From positions 1 to 64,000 of the forward strand of contig JAILLE010000031.1 of the NCBI GenBank assembly GCA_024693285.1: a stretch of DNA of 64,000 nt. The letters run 5' to 3'. The position numbers and the translations under genes were made by a program. Shown in pieces: positions 25,315 to 34,900 of this stretch. Each line of letters begins with the position of its first letter. The stretch's first letter is position 1. This DNA is from Bacteroidales bacterium. GTDB lineage: Bacteria > Bacteroidota > Bacteroidia > Bacteroidales > UBA932. The notes under the pieces were generated by a model. That model saw only the letters and a program-made list of their open reading frames with translations, had not been told where the DNA came from and did not search any database.

Positions 25315-26234
25315 AAATGGTTGATTCGCATTATGTGGTACCAAAATGTGTCTTTATACTTGTCTGGAGACAGGCCATTTTCAAGCCTGGATTTGAAGTC
25401 ATTGTATTTTTTATAGACCTCGGAAGATACACCCATTCTTTTCCAGTATCCACGATCGATCTCGGAAAGCATGCACGCGGCCTCGGCGAAGGAAACAGGT
25501 AGCTCGGGCAAAGCCTCCGTCCCATAGAATTCGTCCAGCATATCTTTGAACTTATCCATTTCGCAATCCAGCAAATAAAGGACTCCGAGGTATTCGACGG
25601 CATTGCGATACTTGGGGTTGGTGTGGATTATATCCTTCAGATCCTCATCAATTCCCCGAACCTGCGATATGAAATCGGTCTCAGGCACACACCTGCGTTT
25701 TGGACCAAGTACGGGATCAGATTCAACCGCAGCATCATCGTTGAGGAATCTCCGGTAACTTTGAGCCACCGCTTTCCAACCATGTTCTTTTTCCAAGACA
25801 TCAATGTATTTCTTAGCGATGGGATACGCTCTATAAACAAGGTTGGTCTCAATCAATCTTTTGATCATTTCCGGGTTTACGTCCCTTTTGTCCAACACGT
25901 TAGCCTCAAAAGCCATCCGCTGTGCGAAGGCTACATGTCCCATTGACCAATAGATGTCGCTCAAGAGTTCTCCTGTCTCCGCAGTCAGATTCCAGGGAAC
26001 AAGTATGCCATCGTAACCCACTTGTGTGTAATGGAACACCTTGTCGGCCAGCTGCCCGGTCTCTGCCAAAGCCCAGTTGAGCCTGGAGAGCTTCATGCAA
26101 TCAACAGTTTGTCCGTCATCGATATATGATGCGATGACCTCTTCGGGCTTAAAGGATGAAGGCACTTCGCGCTCGCAGGCTGTCAGCAAGCCCAGACATA
26201 AACAAAAGAGAATTGGAATACAATGTCTTATCAT
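25311..26234 (-). CDS. DUF6057-like helical-repeat lipoprotein
   Basis: 307 residues from the ATG at 26234, which gives the lipoprotein signal MIRHCIPILFCLCLGLLTAC. A TTG at 26294 would lie upstream of the promoter and adds no signal. The protein is mostly alpha-helical with TPR-like repeats (LSRLNWALAETGQLADKVFH, YWSMGHVAFAQRMAFEANV, IETNLVYRAYPIAKKYIDVL) and resembles the C-terminal part of DUF6057 proteins, without their N-terminal membrane segments. Function is unknown. It is the first gene of the leftward operon that also makes GH28, the CxxCH lipoprotein, GH31, the metallophosphoesterase and GH3. Confidence 0.6.
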   Translation of the reverse strand: MIRHCIPILFCLCLGLLTACEREVPSSFKPEEVIASYIDDGQTVDCMKLSRLNWALAETGQLADKVFHYTQVGYDGILVPWNLTAETGELLSDIYWSMGHVAFAQRMAFEANVLDKRDVNPEMIKRLIETNLVYRAYPIAKKYIDVLEKEHGWKAVAQSYRRFLNDDAAVESDPVLGPKRRCVPETDFISQVRGIDEDLKDIIHTNPKYRNAVEYLGVLYLLDCEMDKFKDMLDEFYGTEALPELPVSFAEAACMLSEIDRGYWKRMGVSSEVYKKYNDFKSRLENGLSPDKYKDTFWYHIMRINHL

Positions 26235-26261
26235 GAGAGCGCGAAACGAACCAATTTGTGA

Positions 26262-26269
26262 CAAATATA
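26262..26269 (-). promoter_or_regulatory. -7 box of the DUF6057-like/GH28/GH31/GH3 operon
   Basis: The minus strand reads TATATTTG, a full TAnnTTTG match, 28 bases before the ATG at 26234. No clear TTTG lies 19-21 bases upstream, where the SusD terminator sits. It marks a separate transcription start for the leftward enzyme operon and supports the chosen start codon. Confidence 0.55.
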
Positions 26270-26270
26270 C

Positions 26271-26313
26271 AAAAAAGAGGGACGGATTCCTCAAGGATCC
26301 GCCCCCCTTTTTA
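26271..26313 (-). terminator. Rho-independent terminator after the leftward SusC/SusD pair
   Basis: On the minus strand a GC-rich imperfect hairpin with arms GGGCGGAT and ATCCGTCCC (one bulged base) is preceded by an A-run and followed by six T residues. It lies just downstream of the SusD stop at 26327 and abuts the next promoter. Confidence 0.7.
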
Positions 26314-26326
26314 AAGAATAGGAATA

Positions 26327-28015
26327 CTAATTCCAGTAAGGGTTTCCGATAGTCTCTTCCTCAGGAACTTCCCAGATGAGAGTCGGAGTTACACTCTTCG
26401 CCCAATGATTGGTACCCTTGCGGTAGTTGGCGATGTCACCCCAACGTTTCGCATTGAGGAAGCTCCAGTTGCTTTCGCCCCAGAACTCGATTCTCCACTG
26501 GAGTTTCACATCATCAAGGCTTCCGTTGCTTGTCATCGGAGTAGATCCTTTCTTTGTGCGGGCCGCAAGCAGCTTGTCGAGAGCGGCCTTGGCGCCAGAA
26601 GTGTTACCCTGCTGGGCATAAGCCTCCGCAAGCATCAGATAAGCGGCGGAAGAACGGTAATAAGGGAAGTCGGTGAGCCATGTTGAGTTGTCATGGATGG
26701 TCTTACCGTCCCTTGATTCTGTGGCAGCGTATTTCAGGTTGGTGTATTTAGGCACCACGATGCCCGAGAAGAAAGTGGTATCCGAACCAACTGTGTTGAC
26801 AGTATAGAAAGGATAGGCGACATCTTCGCTGGCTATACGATCCTTACGGAAATCGGCGTCAGGAATCTTGTTGTAGAGATCTGCGTCGATCTGCCAGGCG
26901 GACTGCATGTTACCGTTCAGCAACGGGTTCTGAAGGACGAAAGGAATAGCGCTCTTCCTGGTAACGTTAGCTCCGACAGACTCAGAAGCCTCCCAACCTA
27001 AGATAACCTCAGGGTTGACTTTGAAGTTGAAGAAAGCGTTCTTATCTGAGTTGAAGCCATCCAGGAAACCATGGTCGGCAGTGATCTGAGCCACGCTTTC
27101 GAGAGTCTCATTTGACATACCCCAGTTTTCTTCGGAAATGAAGTTGGGATAGTGGGAAACGATATCGTTAGCGGCCGTGGCGGCGATATCCCATCTGTGG
27201 CAGTCAAGAGCGGCACGGGCAAGGAGGTACTGCGCGACACCAAGGTCGATGTCATAGAGTGTGGATTCCGTGTTACCGAGCGTGTAACCGATGGACTCGT
27301 TGAAATACTTGACAGCAGTCTGAAGATCAGCTATGATCCTATCCCATGTCTCCTTGACACTCAGCGGAGCGACCGGAGTATTGTAGGCATAGTTCTCATA
27401 AATCGGCCATCCCTTGGCTGTCTCGGAATCAGGAGCGGAAAGATCGGTGTAGATTTCCATGAGCTCCATATAACCGAGTGCATAGACAACAAGGCAACGG
27501 GCGCGGTAGTCCTTCAACATGGCCTGGGTGTCGCCTGAGGACTTCGCGATCGTCTCCTCGGAGATATTCTGCATAACCTTGATGGCGTTGGAGATCTTGA
27601 CACAAGCTGAGATGTAGTTGGCATAATTGGCGACTACATCGGCATTGTAACGATAGTAAGGGAAGTCGCTGGCAACAGAATACCAGTTGGAGAAAACACC
27701 AGCGTGACCGGCGTCAGGACCGGATACAATGTCACCAATGAGCATGTCATGAGCGAGCTGATGGGTCGCGTCAGCCGACCAGCGGTTTCCATAACCCTTG
27801 GTCAGTTTGGTGTCGTAAATCATCATCTGCACAGGCATGGTGTTGGCCATACCCTCGAGAGCCAGTTTGATCTTCGACTCGTCACCACTCAAGAAGATAT
27901 TCTCATTGATATCCTCGACAGTGAACTTGTTCGGGTTGGTGACGTCAAGACGATCACCGCAGGAAACCAGAAGACCAAGAGCTACAGCAATAGAAATTAT
28001 TTTATGTGTTTTCAT
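26327..28015 (-). CDS. SusD/RagB-family glycan-binding lipoprotein (leftward pair)
   Basis: 562 residues. Signal MKTHKIISIAVALGLLVSC with lipobox Cys19, followed by the family-typical GDRLDVTNPNKF. The helical SusD fold is supported by RARCLVVYALGYMELMEIYTDL near residue 170 (TPR region), FDLG-like YDIDLGVAQYLLARAALDC, and the C-terminal motif LMLAEAYAQQGNTSGAKAALDKL then QWRIEFWGESNWSFLNAKRWGD. It sits on the cell surface and hands bound oligosaccharide to the adjacent SusC channel (18 bp upstream). The glycan cannot be read from sequence; fucosylated, sulfated or uronate-containing glycans are suggested by the downstream enzymes. Confidence 0.93.
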   Translation of the reverse strand: MKTHKIISIAVALGLLVSCGDRLDVTNPNKFTVEDINENIFLSGDESKIKLALEGMANTMPVQMMIYDTKLTKGYGNRWSADATHQLAHDMLIGDIVSGPDAGHAGVFSNWYSVASDFPYYRYNADVVANYANYISACVKISNAIKVMQNISEETIAKSSGDTQAMLKDYRARCLVVYALGYMELMEIYTDLSAPDSETAKGWPIYENYAYNTPVAPLSVKETWDRIIADLQTAVKYFNESIGYTLGNTESTLYDIDLGVAQYLLARAALDCHRWDIAATAANDIVSHYPNFISEENWGMSNETLESVAQITADHGFLDGFNSDKNAFFNFKVNPEVILGWEASESVGANVTRKSAIPFVLQNPLLNGNMQSAWQIDADLYNKIPDADFRKDRIASEDVAYPFYTVNTVGSDTTFFSGIVVPKYTNLKYAATESRDGKTIHDNSTWLTDFPYYRSSAAYLMLAEAYAQQGNTSGAKAALDKLLAARTKKGSTPMTSNGSLDDVKLQWRIEFWGESNWSFLNAKRWGDIANYRKGTNHWAKSVTPTLIWEVPEEETIGNPYWN

Positions 28016-28033
28016 ATTTCTGTGTCTTATTAA

Positions 28034-31000
28034 TTAAAAATCAAGCTTGATTCCGAAGATAACATTCGCCATCTGTGGATATACGCACTGGGCGACATCG
28101 AAACCACCGACCGCTGACAGAGAAGGATCGATACCCTTGTGAGCGGAGAAGAAGACCAGGTTGTCAGCCGACACATAAGCTCTCAGGCCGCCGATATGTA
28201 CCTTGTCAGTGATCTTCTTAGGAAGAGTGTAACCGAGGGTGACGTTCTTCAAACGGAGGTAGGAAGCGTTGAAGAGAGCCATATTGGTGAACTGCCAGCT
28301 TCCGATAGTGTTACCGTCATAACGGCAGGTACGTCCGTTGGCCCACCACTGCATCGGGAAGTACGCGCTCTGGTTGGTCTCATTGAAGGTCGCTCCAACA
28401 GTCTCTTTAGCAACCCAGCTGTCGCCCTTGTTCCAATCTGCTGCAAGGGAGCTGGTACGGTACATCATCTCACCGAACTCACGTGAGAAGAACTTTCCAC
28501 CGAGCTGGAAGGCAAATACGGCGCTGAAGTCCCAGTTCTTCCAACGGAAGCTGGAGGTAAGACCACCCATGATATCAGGAGTGGCGGAACCATATTCATA
28601 CTGAGAGGCATCGGCGGGAACAAGAGTCTTCACATCCTCACCTTCTTTATAATTGGCATAACGTCCACCGTGAGTGAGGTTGCCCTGAGCGTCCCTGTTG
28701 ACATCTCCATAAGTCACATGATGCCAGTACATAGGAAGACCAGTGGTTTCATCTACGCCAGCGAACTTGTAAAGATAGAGGTTGTAGATGTCACGTCCCT
28801 CACCACGGAGGTAAAGCTTACCTTGGCCGGCATTCTGTCCGCCGGTAGCGGCCCATGTTTCAGATGCCGCGGTCCAGGTGCCTTCAGGAAGTTCTGAAGT
28901 CTTAGGATCCCAAACGGGAAGCTGGCTGTCAGGAACGTCCACGAGGATGGTGCGGAAGTGGGTGAGGTTGAGGCTCACGTTCCAGTTGAAATCCTTGTTG
29001 CGGATGATGTCGCTGCTGAGCTCGAATTCTATACCAGTATTGCGAAGTTTGGCGCAGTTACGGGTGTGGGTTGTGTTCGCCATATTGGCAAGAGGAGATA
29101 CAGCCTGGCTGAACAGGGAGTTCGTCGTGAGGTTGTTGTAGTAGTCAATCGCACCGGAGATCCTGCTGTTGAAGAGAGTGAAATCGAGACCGGTGTCGAA
29201 CTGGTTAACATGCTCCCAAGTGATGTCGGTATCTACAAGTCCAGGAGATGTAAGGCTGAAGACCTCAGCCTGGCCAGTTCCGCCAGTTGATGATTTCCAA
29301 CGTGAGACACCGTATGACCAGGTAGGATTGATATAGTAAGAAGTCACACCATTCTGGTTACCGGTGACACCATAGCTGGCACGGAGTTTAGCGTTGTCCA
29401 ACCATGTCTTGGTGCCGTCCATCCAGGGCTCTGAAGAGATTCTCCAACCAGCACCCACAGACCAGAAGTTACCCCAACGGTTTTCCTTGATGAACTTGGA
29501 AGAACCATCACGACGGAATGAACCGGAAAGATAGTATTTCTCATCATAGATGTAGTTGGCTCGTCCGAGATAGGACTCAAGACGGAAGTCATCCAACTGC
29601 CATTTGTCGTTCTCATAACCGCTGATGTTGCTGTAGCGGGAGGTGAAGTTGCCAGGCATGACATATCCTGAGAGGAGCTCATCCGCGGAGGCGTACTGGA
29701 CAATCTCGGCGTGGAGATCCTCATACTCATGACCGACCATCGCATCAAAATGGTGCTTGCCATATTCGCGGTTCCAGGTCAGGAGCTGCTGGGTGTTCAT
29801 GACGGTTCTGTTCATCCTGCGCAGCATCATACCTCCACGAGAGGCACCACGGCCAGCCTCATGGTTCATGTAACGAAGGTTACGTGTGGAATATTCTTCC
29901 ATGGTGAGGTTGCCCGTGAACTTGAATCCGTAAGGGAGGGTTATCTCAGTGAAAACCTTAGGAGTCCAGGTCTGGTTGTTGAAGGTGGACTGGTTGGTCT
30001 CAGTCTCCCAGAGAAGGTCGCGGTTGAAGTTTGTGCCGACGGTCTTCCCATCGCCAAGAGGTGAGTAGGTCGGGCCCTTCGCGACAACCTTGTTACCATT
30101 ATCGTCCAATTTGACATTTCCATTATCGTCATACTCATAAACGGAAATGATCGGAGGATACATTTTCACATAGTACATGGTGTTACCGGAGGCTCCACCA
30201 GCTCCACGGTTCTGCCAACGGGTAGCCATTGTGCGGGTTTTGGTGTTGGCGTAAGAAACATTGGCGCCGACCTTGAGCCAGTTGGTGATCATCGCGTCAA
30301 CGTTGGCGCGGCCACTGTAACGCTTGAAGCTTGAAGCGACAAGGTATGAAGGCTCGTCGAGGTAACCGAGAGAGAGATAGTAGTGCACCTTATCGGTACC
30401 ACCGCGTGCGGAAATGTTGTAATCCTGACGGAAGGCCCTCTTCATGAGGATGTCTCGGTAGCTCTCTTGGTAGAGGAGTTTCGCGTTGGGATTGATCTTC
30501 CCATCAGGGTTCACAAGATAAGCTCCGCTCATAGTGGAGGATGATTTACTGCCGGCACCTGTAGTGGTATAGGTTGCTCCAGGAACGGAGTAGGCCATCC
30601 AGTTGCCGAGTCCATTCTCCTCGAACGAGGTCTCACTTCCGACATAGTCGAAGAGGTGGGCGCTGGCGAATTGCCTTGCCTCCTGATCGGAATGGTTAGG
30701 GTTGCTGAAATTGGTATAAGGAACATCGTTAGCGCCTACAGCGGGAAGACCTGTTCCGTTAACACCATAACGATAGGAGTTGTAGATGCTCCTCCAAGCG
30801 TACTCGTAATAGTCAGCGGCGCTGTCGATCTCAGCTGAATTGTAGGGACCCACAAAGTTGAAACCAACTCTGCTCTCGAAAGAAATCTGTGACTTTCCAG
30901 CCTGACCGGCTTTGGTGGTGATGAGGACGACACCGTTAGCACCACGGGAACCGTAAAGGGCCGTAGATGCCGCATCCTTCAAAATGGTAACGGAAGCGAT

Positions 31001-31621
31001 GTCCTCAGGATTCAGGCGGGAGAGAGGGTTCTCCAAAGCGTTCTGGTTAGCAGCCGCGGGCTGAGCGGCGACACCATCGATAACGATGAGAGCTGAAGCC
31101 GCATTGGCTGAAGCGGATGAGATACCACGGATACGGATACCCATATCGAAACCAGGCTGACCATCAGTAGCGGCGACACGGAGGCCAGGGGCGGCACCTT
31201 CAAGCATACGGGATACTGTGGAGGTGTTCTGTGCCGCGATAGTTTCTGATTGGATAGCCGACAAAGATCCGGTGAGATCTTTACGACGAGCGGTACCGTA
31301 ACCTACGACGACGACATCATCCAACATGAGAGTGTCGTCCTCAAGGACTACATTGAGATTGCCACGATTACCGACAGGAATGGTGACCGTCTTGTAACCG
31401 ATTGAGCTAAAGACCAATTCGGCGTTCGCTCCCACGTTGATGCGGAAGTTTCCGTCGAGGTCCGCGATAACGCCGGTATTGGTACCTTTGACCATGATAC
31501 TGGCGCCCGGAATGCCCTCGCCCTTTGAATCAGTCACTTTACCTGTGACCGAGTTCTGAGCGAAAGCCTGTACTCCCAAAGTGAGAAGTACTAGCAATGC
31601 CGAAATAAAACGTTTACCCAT
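28034..31621 (-). CDS. SusC/RagA-family TonB-dependent outer-membrane transporter (leftward pair)
   Basis: 1195 residues. Signal peptide GKRFISALLVLLTLGVQAFA, then a carboxypeptidase-regulatory-like domain (about 22-100, VTGKVTDSKGEGIPGASIMV), the SusC hinge LDDVVVVGYGTARRKDLTGS, a plug domain with GIRIRGISSASANAASALIV and TVLKDAASTALYGSRGANGV, and a C-terminal 22-strand barrel ending in NVIFGIKLDF with terminal Phe. It imports oligosaccharides using TonB energy. Its first 60 residues closely resemble those of the rightward SusC 305 bp away, so the two are paralogs in head-to-head orientation. Confidence 0.95.
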   Translation of the reverse strand: MGKRFISALLVLLTLGVQAFAQNSVTGKVTDSKGEGIPGASIMVKGTNTGVIADLDGNFRINVGANAELVFSSIGYKTVTIPVGNRGNLNVVLEDDTLMLDDVVVVGYGTARRKDLTGSLSAIQSETIAAQNTSTVSRMLEGAAPGLRVAATDGQPGFDMGIRIRGISSASANAASALIVIDGVAAQPAAANQNALENPLSRLNPEDIASVTILKDAASTALYGSRGANGVVLITTKAGQAGKSQISFESRVGFNFVGPYNSAEIDSAADYYEYAWRSIYNSYRYGVNGTGLPAVGANDVPYTNFSNPNHSDQEARQFASAHLFDYVGSETSFEENGLGNWMAYSVPGATYTTTGAGSKSSSTMSGAYLVNPDGKINPNAKLLYQESYRDILMKRAFRQDYNISARGGTDKVHYYLSLGYLDEPSYLVASSFKRYSGRANVDAMITNWLKVGANVSYANTKTRTMATRWQNRGAGGASGNTMYYVKMYPPIISVYEYDDNGNVKLDDNGNKVVAKGPTYSPLGDGKTVGTNFNRDLLWETETNQSTFNNQTWTPKVFTEITLPYGFKFTGNLTMEEYSTRNLRYMNHEAGRGASRGGMMLRRMNRTVMNTQQLLTWNREYGKHHFDAMVGHEYEDLHAEIVQYASADELLSGYVMPGNFTSRYSNISGYENDKWQLDDFRLESYLGRANYIYDEKYYLSGSFRRDGSSKFIKENRWGNFWSVGAGWRISSEPWMDGTKTWLDNAKLRASYGVTGNQNGVTSYYINPTWSYGVSRWKSSTGGTGQAEVFSLTSPGLVDTDITWEHVNQFDTGLDFTLFNSRISGAIDYYNNLTTNSLFSQAVSPLANMANTTHTRNCAKLRNTGIEFELSSDIIRNKDFNWNVSLNLTHFRTILVDVPDSQLPVWDPKTSELPEGTWTAASETWAATGGQNAGQGKLYLRGEGRDIYNLYLYKFAGVDETTGLPMYWHHVTYGDVNRDAQGNLTHGGRYANYKEGEDVKTLVPADASQYEYGSATPDIMGGLTSSFRWKNWDFSAVFAFQLGGKFFSREFGEMMYRTSSLAADWNKGDSWVAKETVGATFNETNQSAYFPMQWWANGRTCRYDGNTIGSWQFTNMALFNASYLRLKNVTLGYTLPKKITDKVHIGGLRAYVSADNLVFFSAHKGIDPSLSAVGGFDVAQCVYPQMANVIFGIKLDF

Positions 31622-31668
31622 AAAAAGAATAATTTAAAAGGATTTATTGTCTTTTAGTCGATTTATGC

Positions 31669-31679
31669 TAATTACCTGA
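31669..31679 (-). promoter_or_regulatory. TCAGGTAATTA motif before leftward SusC
   Basis: The minus strand reads TCAGGTAATTA, ending 47 bases before the SusC ATG at 31621. The identical 11-mer precedes the rightward SusC in the corresponding orientation (31881-31891), forming a perfect inverted repeat across 201 bp. It may be a regulator site or a shared leader element. Confidence 0.4.
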
Positions 31680-31750
31680 ATTAGTAAAAATAGACCCAAA
31701 AGAGACAAAGAGCGGTTCCAGGTAAGCACAATAGATATTAATAGAGGAAA

Positions 31751-31781
31751 TTTGTTATTTTCATAAATCTTAATAACTTTG
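31751..31781 (+). promoter_or_regulatory. Bacteroidetes-type promoter of the rightward SusC/SusD operon
   Basis: TTTG (31751-31754) and TAACTTTG (31774-31781) are 19 bases apart, a full consensus match. The predicted transcript starts near 31787, giving an unusually long leader of about 140 bases before the ATG at 31927. Confidence 0.75.
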
Positions 31782-31880
31782 TTTGGATAAACCAGTTTTT
31801 TTGGTTGCAAAAAGGTAAAAGTATTATTGTTACATTTTGAAAAGTATTTAAAATCAAGAAGTTATAATCGTTTTATCAAA

Positions 31881-31891
31881 TCAGGTAATTA
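31881..31891 (+). promoter_or_regulatory. TCAGGTAATTA motif before rightward SusC
   Basis: Same 11-mer as at 31669-31679, reading toward the rightward SusC and 35 bases before its ATG. It lies inside the predicted leader of the transcript from 31751-31781, about 95 bases after the expected start, so an RNA-level role or processing site is possible. Confidence 0.4.
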
Positions 31892-31926
31892 TTCACATTT
31901 TATAACCAATTTCTAATTTTCTGTTT

Positions 31927-34900
31927 ATGAGTAAACGTTTCATTTCGGTATTGCTAGTACTTCTCACAGTGGGAGTACAAGCATTCGCCCAGAATACGGT
32001 TACTGGTAAGGTAACCGATTCAAAGGGCGAAGCCATTCCGGGCGCCAGTGTCATGATCAAGGGCACACAGACCGGAACTATGACAAACGTGGACGGCTCC
32101 TATTCGATTAACGTCAGATCAGGTGCTACCCTCGTTTTCTCATGTATCGGATTCCAGAATCAGGAAGTGGTTCCCGGTTCGAGATCCGTCGTTAACGTTG
32201 TTCTCGCCGAAGATTCTGAGATGCTCGACGAGGTAGTCTATGTGGCTTATGGTACCGCCAAGAAGAAAGACCTCACTGGATCGATCTCAACCGTAGAGAA
32301 CAAGACTCTCGAGATGCAGGCCCAGGGCTCAGTGACCCGTGCTCTTGAAGGACAGGTAGCCGGACTCCAGACATCCGCTCTTGACGGTCAGCCTGGTCTC
32401 GACGTGGGTATCCGTGTCCGTGGTATCGGTACTGCCAGCGCCAACAACTCTAATGCTCTCATCATCATTGATGGAGCCCCTGCAATCGACGGTATCAACC
32501 CTCTCTCATCCCTTAACAGCAAGGATATTGAGAGCATCACCGTCCTCAAGGATGCCGCTTCAACCGCGCTCTATGGAGCTCGTGGTGCGAATGGTGTCAT
32601 CCTTGTTACTACAAAGAGTGGTAAGTCTGGCAAAGCCAAGATCTCCTTCGAAGGACGTTGGGGAATCAACGCTATCGGTCCCAACTCAGATTTCGATGTC
32701 ATCGGATCCGACAAAGCCGGAGATCTTTACGAATTCTACTGGCTTGGTATCTACAACTCTGTTTACAGTGGATATGCCAAGAATTCAGCTGGCCTCAAGG
32801 GCAATGCGGCCGCCGCGGCTGAGTTCGCTTCCCAGCACCTCTTCGACTTCACCGGTGACGCCACTGGATCATTTGGTCGTAACGGTCTCTACAACAGGCT
32901 TGCCTACTCTGTTCCCGGCATGACCTTCACTCCTACGGGCAGTGGATCGAACGCTTCTTCAACCCTTGGTGGAGCATATCTTGTGGGAATTGATGGCAAA
33001 CTCAATCCTAACGCGACCCTCCTCTACAGCGGAGGAACTCTCCATGACTCTCTGGTTCAGAACCGTTTCCGTCAGCAGTACAATGTTTCCGCCAGCGGTG
33101 GTTCAGATAAGATGGATTACCATCTATCTCTTGGTTTCCTCTCCGATCCTTCATACGTCGCCACTTCCGCGTTCAACCGTTACAACGGTCGCGCGAATGT
33201 CAACGCCCAGATTACAGATTGGCTCAAGGCAGGTGCCAAGTTCGCTTACACTCATCGTAAGACCAACTCCCTCGCTACCCGTTACGGACGTAACCCTGGA
33301 TCCACCGCTGAGAACCCGTTCTCTCGTATCGATGCTTCCACCGTCCTGGATAACGCTTACGCCCGCGACCTTCAGGGTAATTTCATCTACAATGCCGCAG
33401 GCGAGAAGATGGGTAACGTGAACGCTGGTTCTACCGCTTACAACGCGACCCCGACTCTTTCTCCTGTCGGTCCTACCCGTAACCTCTTCGGCCAGGCCAT
33501 CAACTGGGTTGAGTACTACAGGCAGCAAGAGGACAGCAACACTTATGATGACCTTAATGTCAGCGGTTATACCAGGGCTTCTTTCCTGAAGCATTTCACC
33601 GCTGAGATCAACCTCACCTACAATACCACTTTCAACACTCGTACTCGTTTCTTCAATACTCAGACAGCTGCCGCTCGTGTCGGTGCTAACCTCGGATCCA
33701 CGATCCATAAGGACAAAGAGCAGTACAGGACTATCAACACCCAGCAGCTTGTCAACTACAGCCAGGACTTCGGTCCTCATCACGTTGACGCGATGGTTGG
33801 TCACGAGTTTTATCAGTATGATTATGACCTCGTAAGATACGGTTCCGCCCACTCCCTCGTCAATGATTTCACGGGTTATGTGAACTTCCTCGGTACCCAG
33901 TCTTACAGCACTTACGGAAACTCTTGGGGTGGTAATATCAACAAGATGGCGATGGAGTCATATTTCGGACGCGCGAATTATGTCTATGATGAGAAGTACT
34001 ACGCTTCAGCATCCCTCCGTCGTGATGGTTCCTCAAAGTTCAAACTTCCTGAGAACCGCTGGGGTACGTTCTGGTCAGTAGGTGCTGGCTGGCGTATTTC
34101 CGCTGAGCCTTGGATGGACGGCACAAACGGCTGGTTGGATAATTTGAAGTTCCGCGCCAGCTATGGTGTCCTTGGTAACCAGAACGGTATCGGCATGTAT
34201 TCGGGTTATCAGACCTGGTCATACGGTGCCTCCGGTTGGGCCGGAACCAATATCGCTACCTATCCTACCGGATACACCCTCAGCAAGGGTGGATGGAGCA
34301 ATGACGCTCTGTCATGGGAGAATGTCCATACAACTGACGCCGGTGTCGACTTCACACTCTTCGGCGGTAAAGTCTCTGGAACTGTTGATTGGTTCAACAA
34401 GCAGACCGTCAACGCTATCTGGAACCAGAACGCTTCTTACCTCGCCGCTGGCCAGGCATCTCTCCAGATGAACACCGCTGGTATCCGCAGCCGTGGTATC
34501 GAGGTTGAGCTTTCTTACCAGCCTGTGAAGACCGCTGACTGGGATGTTATTTTCTCAACCAACGGAACACACTACAATACCATCATTACAAGTGTTCCTC
34601 CGGGAACCGGTTCTGATGCCCTCAACGGATGCTGGACCGCCAACTCTGACGGTTGGTCACTCTCCGGAGAAGGCTCATCTTCCGGTCAGGAGTATCTCCG
34701 CGGCGTCGGTAAGGACTACTTCAATATGTATCTTTACAAGTATGCTGGCGTAGCTGGTAACCCGGGTGTCACTTACTTTGGCAATGACGGCAAGTCTTAC
34801 ACCGGTTACACCAAGGGTGACGCATATGCTGGTATGCCTATCTTCTGGCACACCGTGACAGCCGCCGAGGCTGAAAAGGGTACCTTCGGTTCCGCCAAGG

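Larger units (their letters stand above)
31622..31926. other. Divergent SusC/SusC intergenic region (305 bp)
   Basis: AT-rich noncoding region between the start codons of the two SusC genes. It holds one full Bacteroidetes promoter facing right (31751-31781), a leader of about 140 bases for the rightward SusC, and a TCAGGTAATTA motif upstream of each start codon in mirror orientation. A partial third copy CAGGTAA lies at 31719-31725. I found no full consensus promoter for the leftward SusC. Confidence 0.7.

Noticed and set aside
31622..31926. A consensus promoter for the leftward SusC
   Set aside because: No TAnnTTTG was found on the minus strand in this interval; any promoter there is non-consensus.
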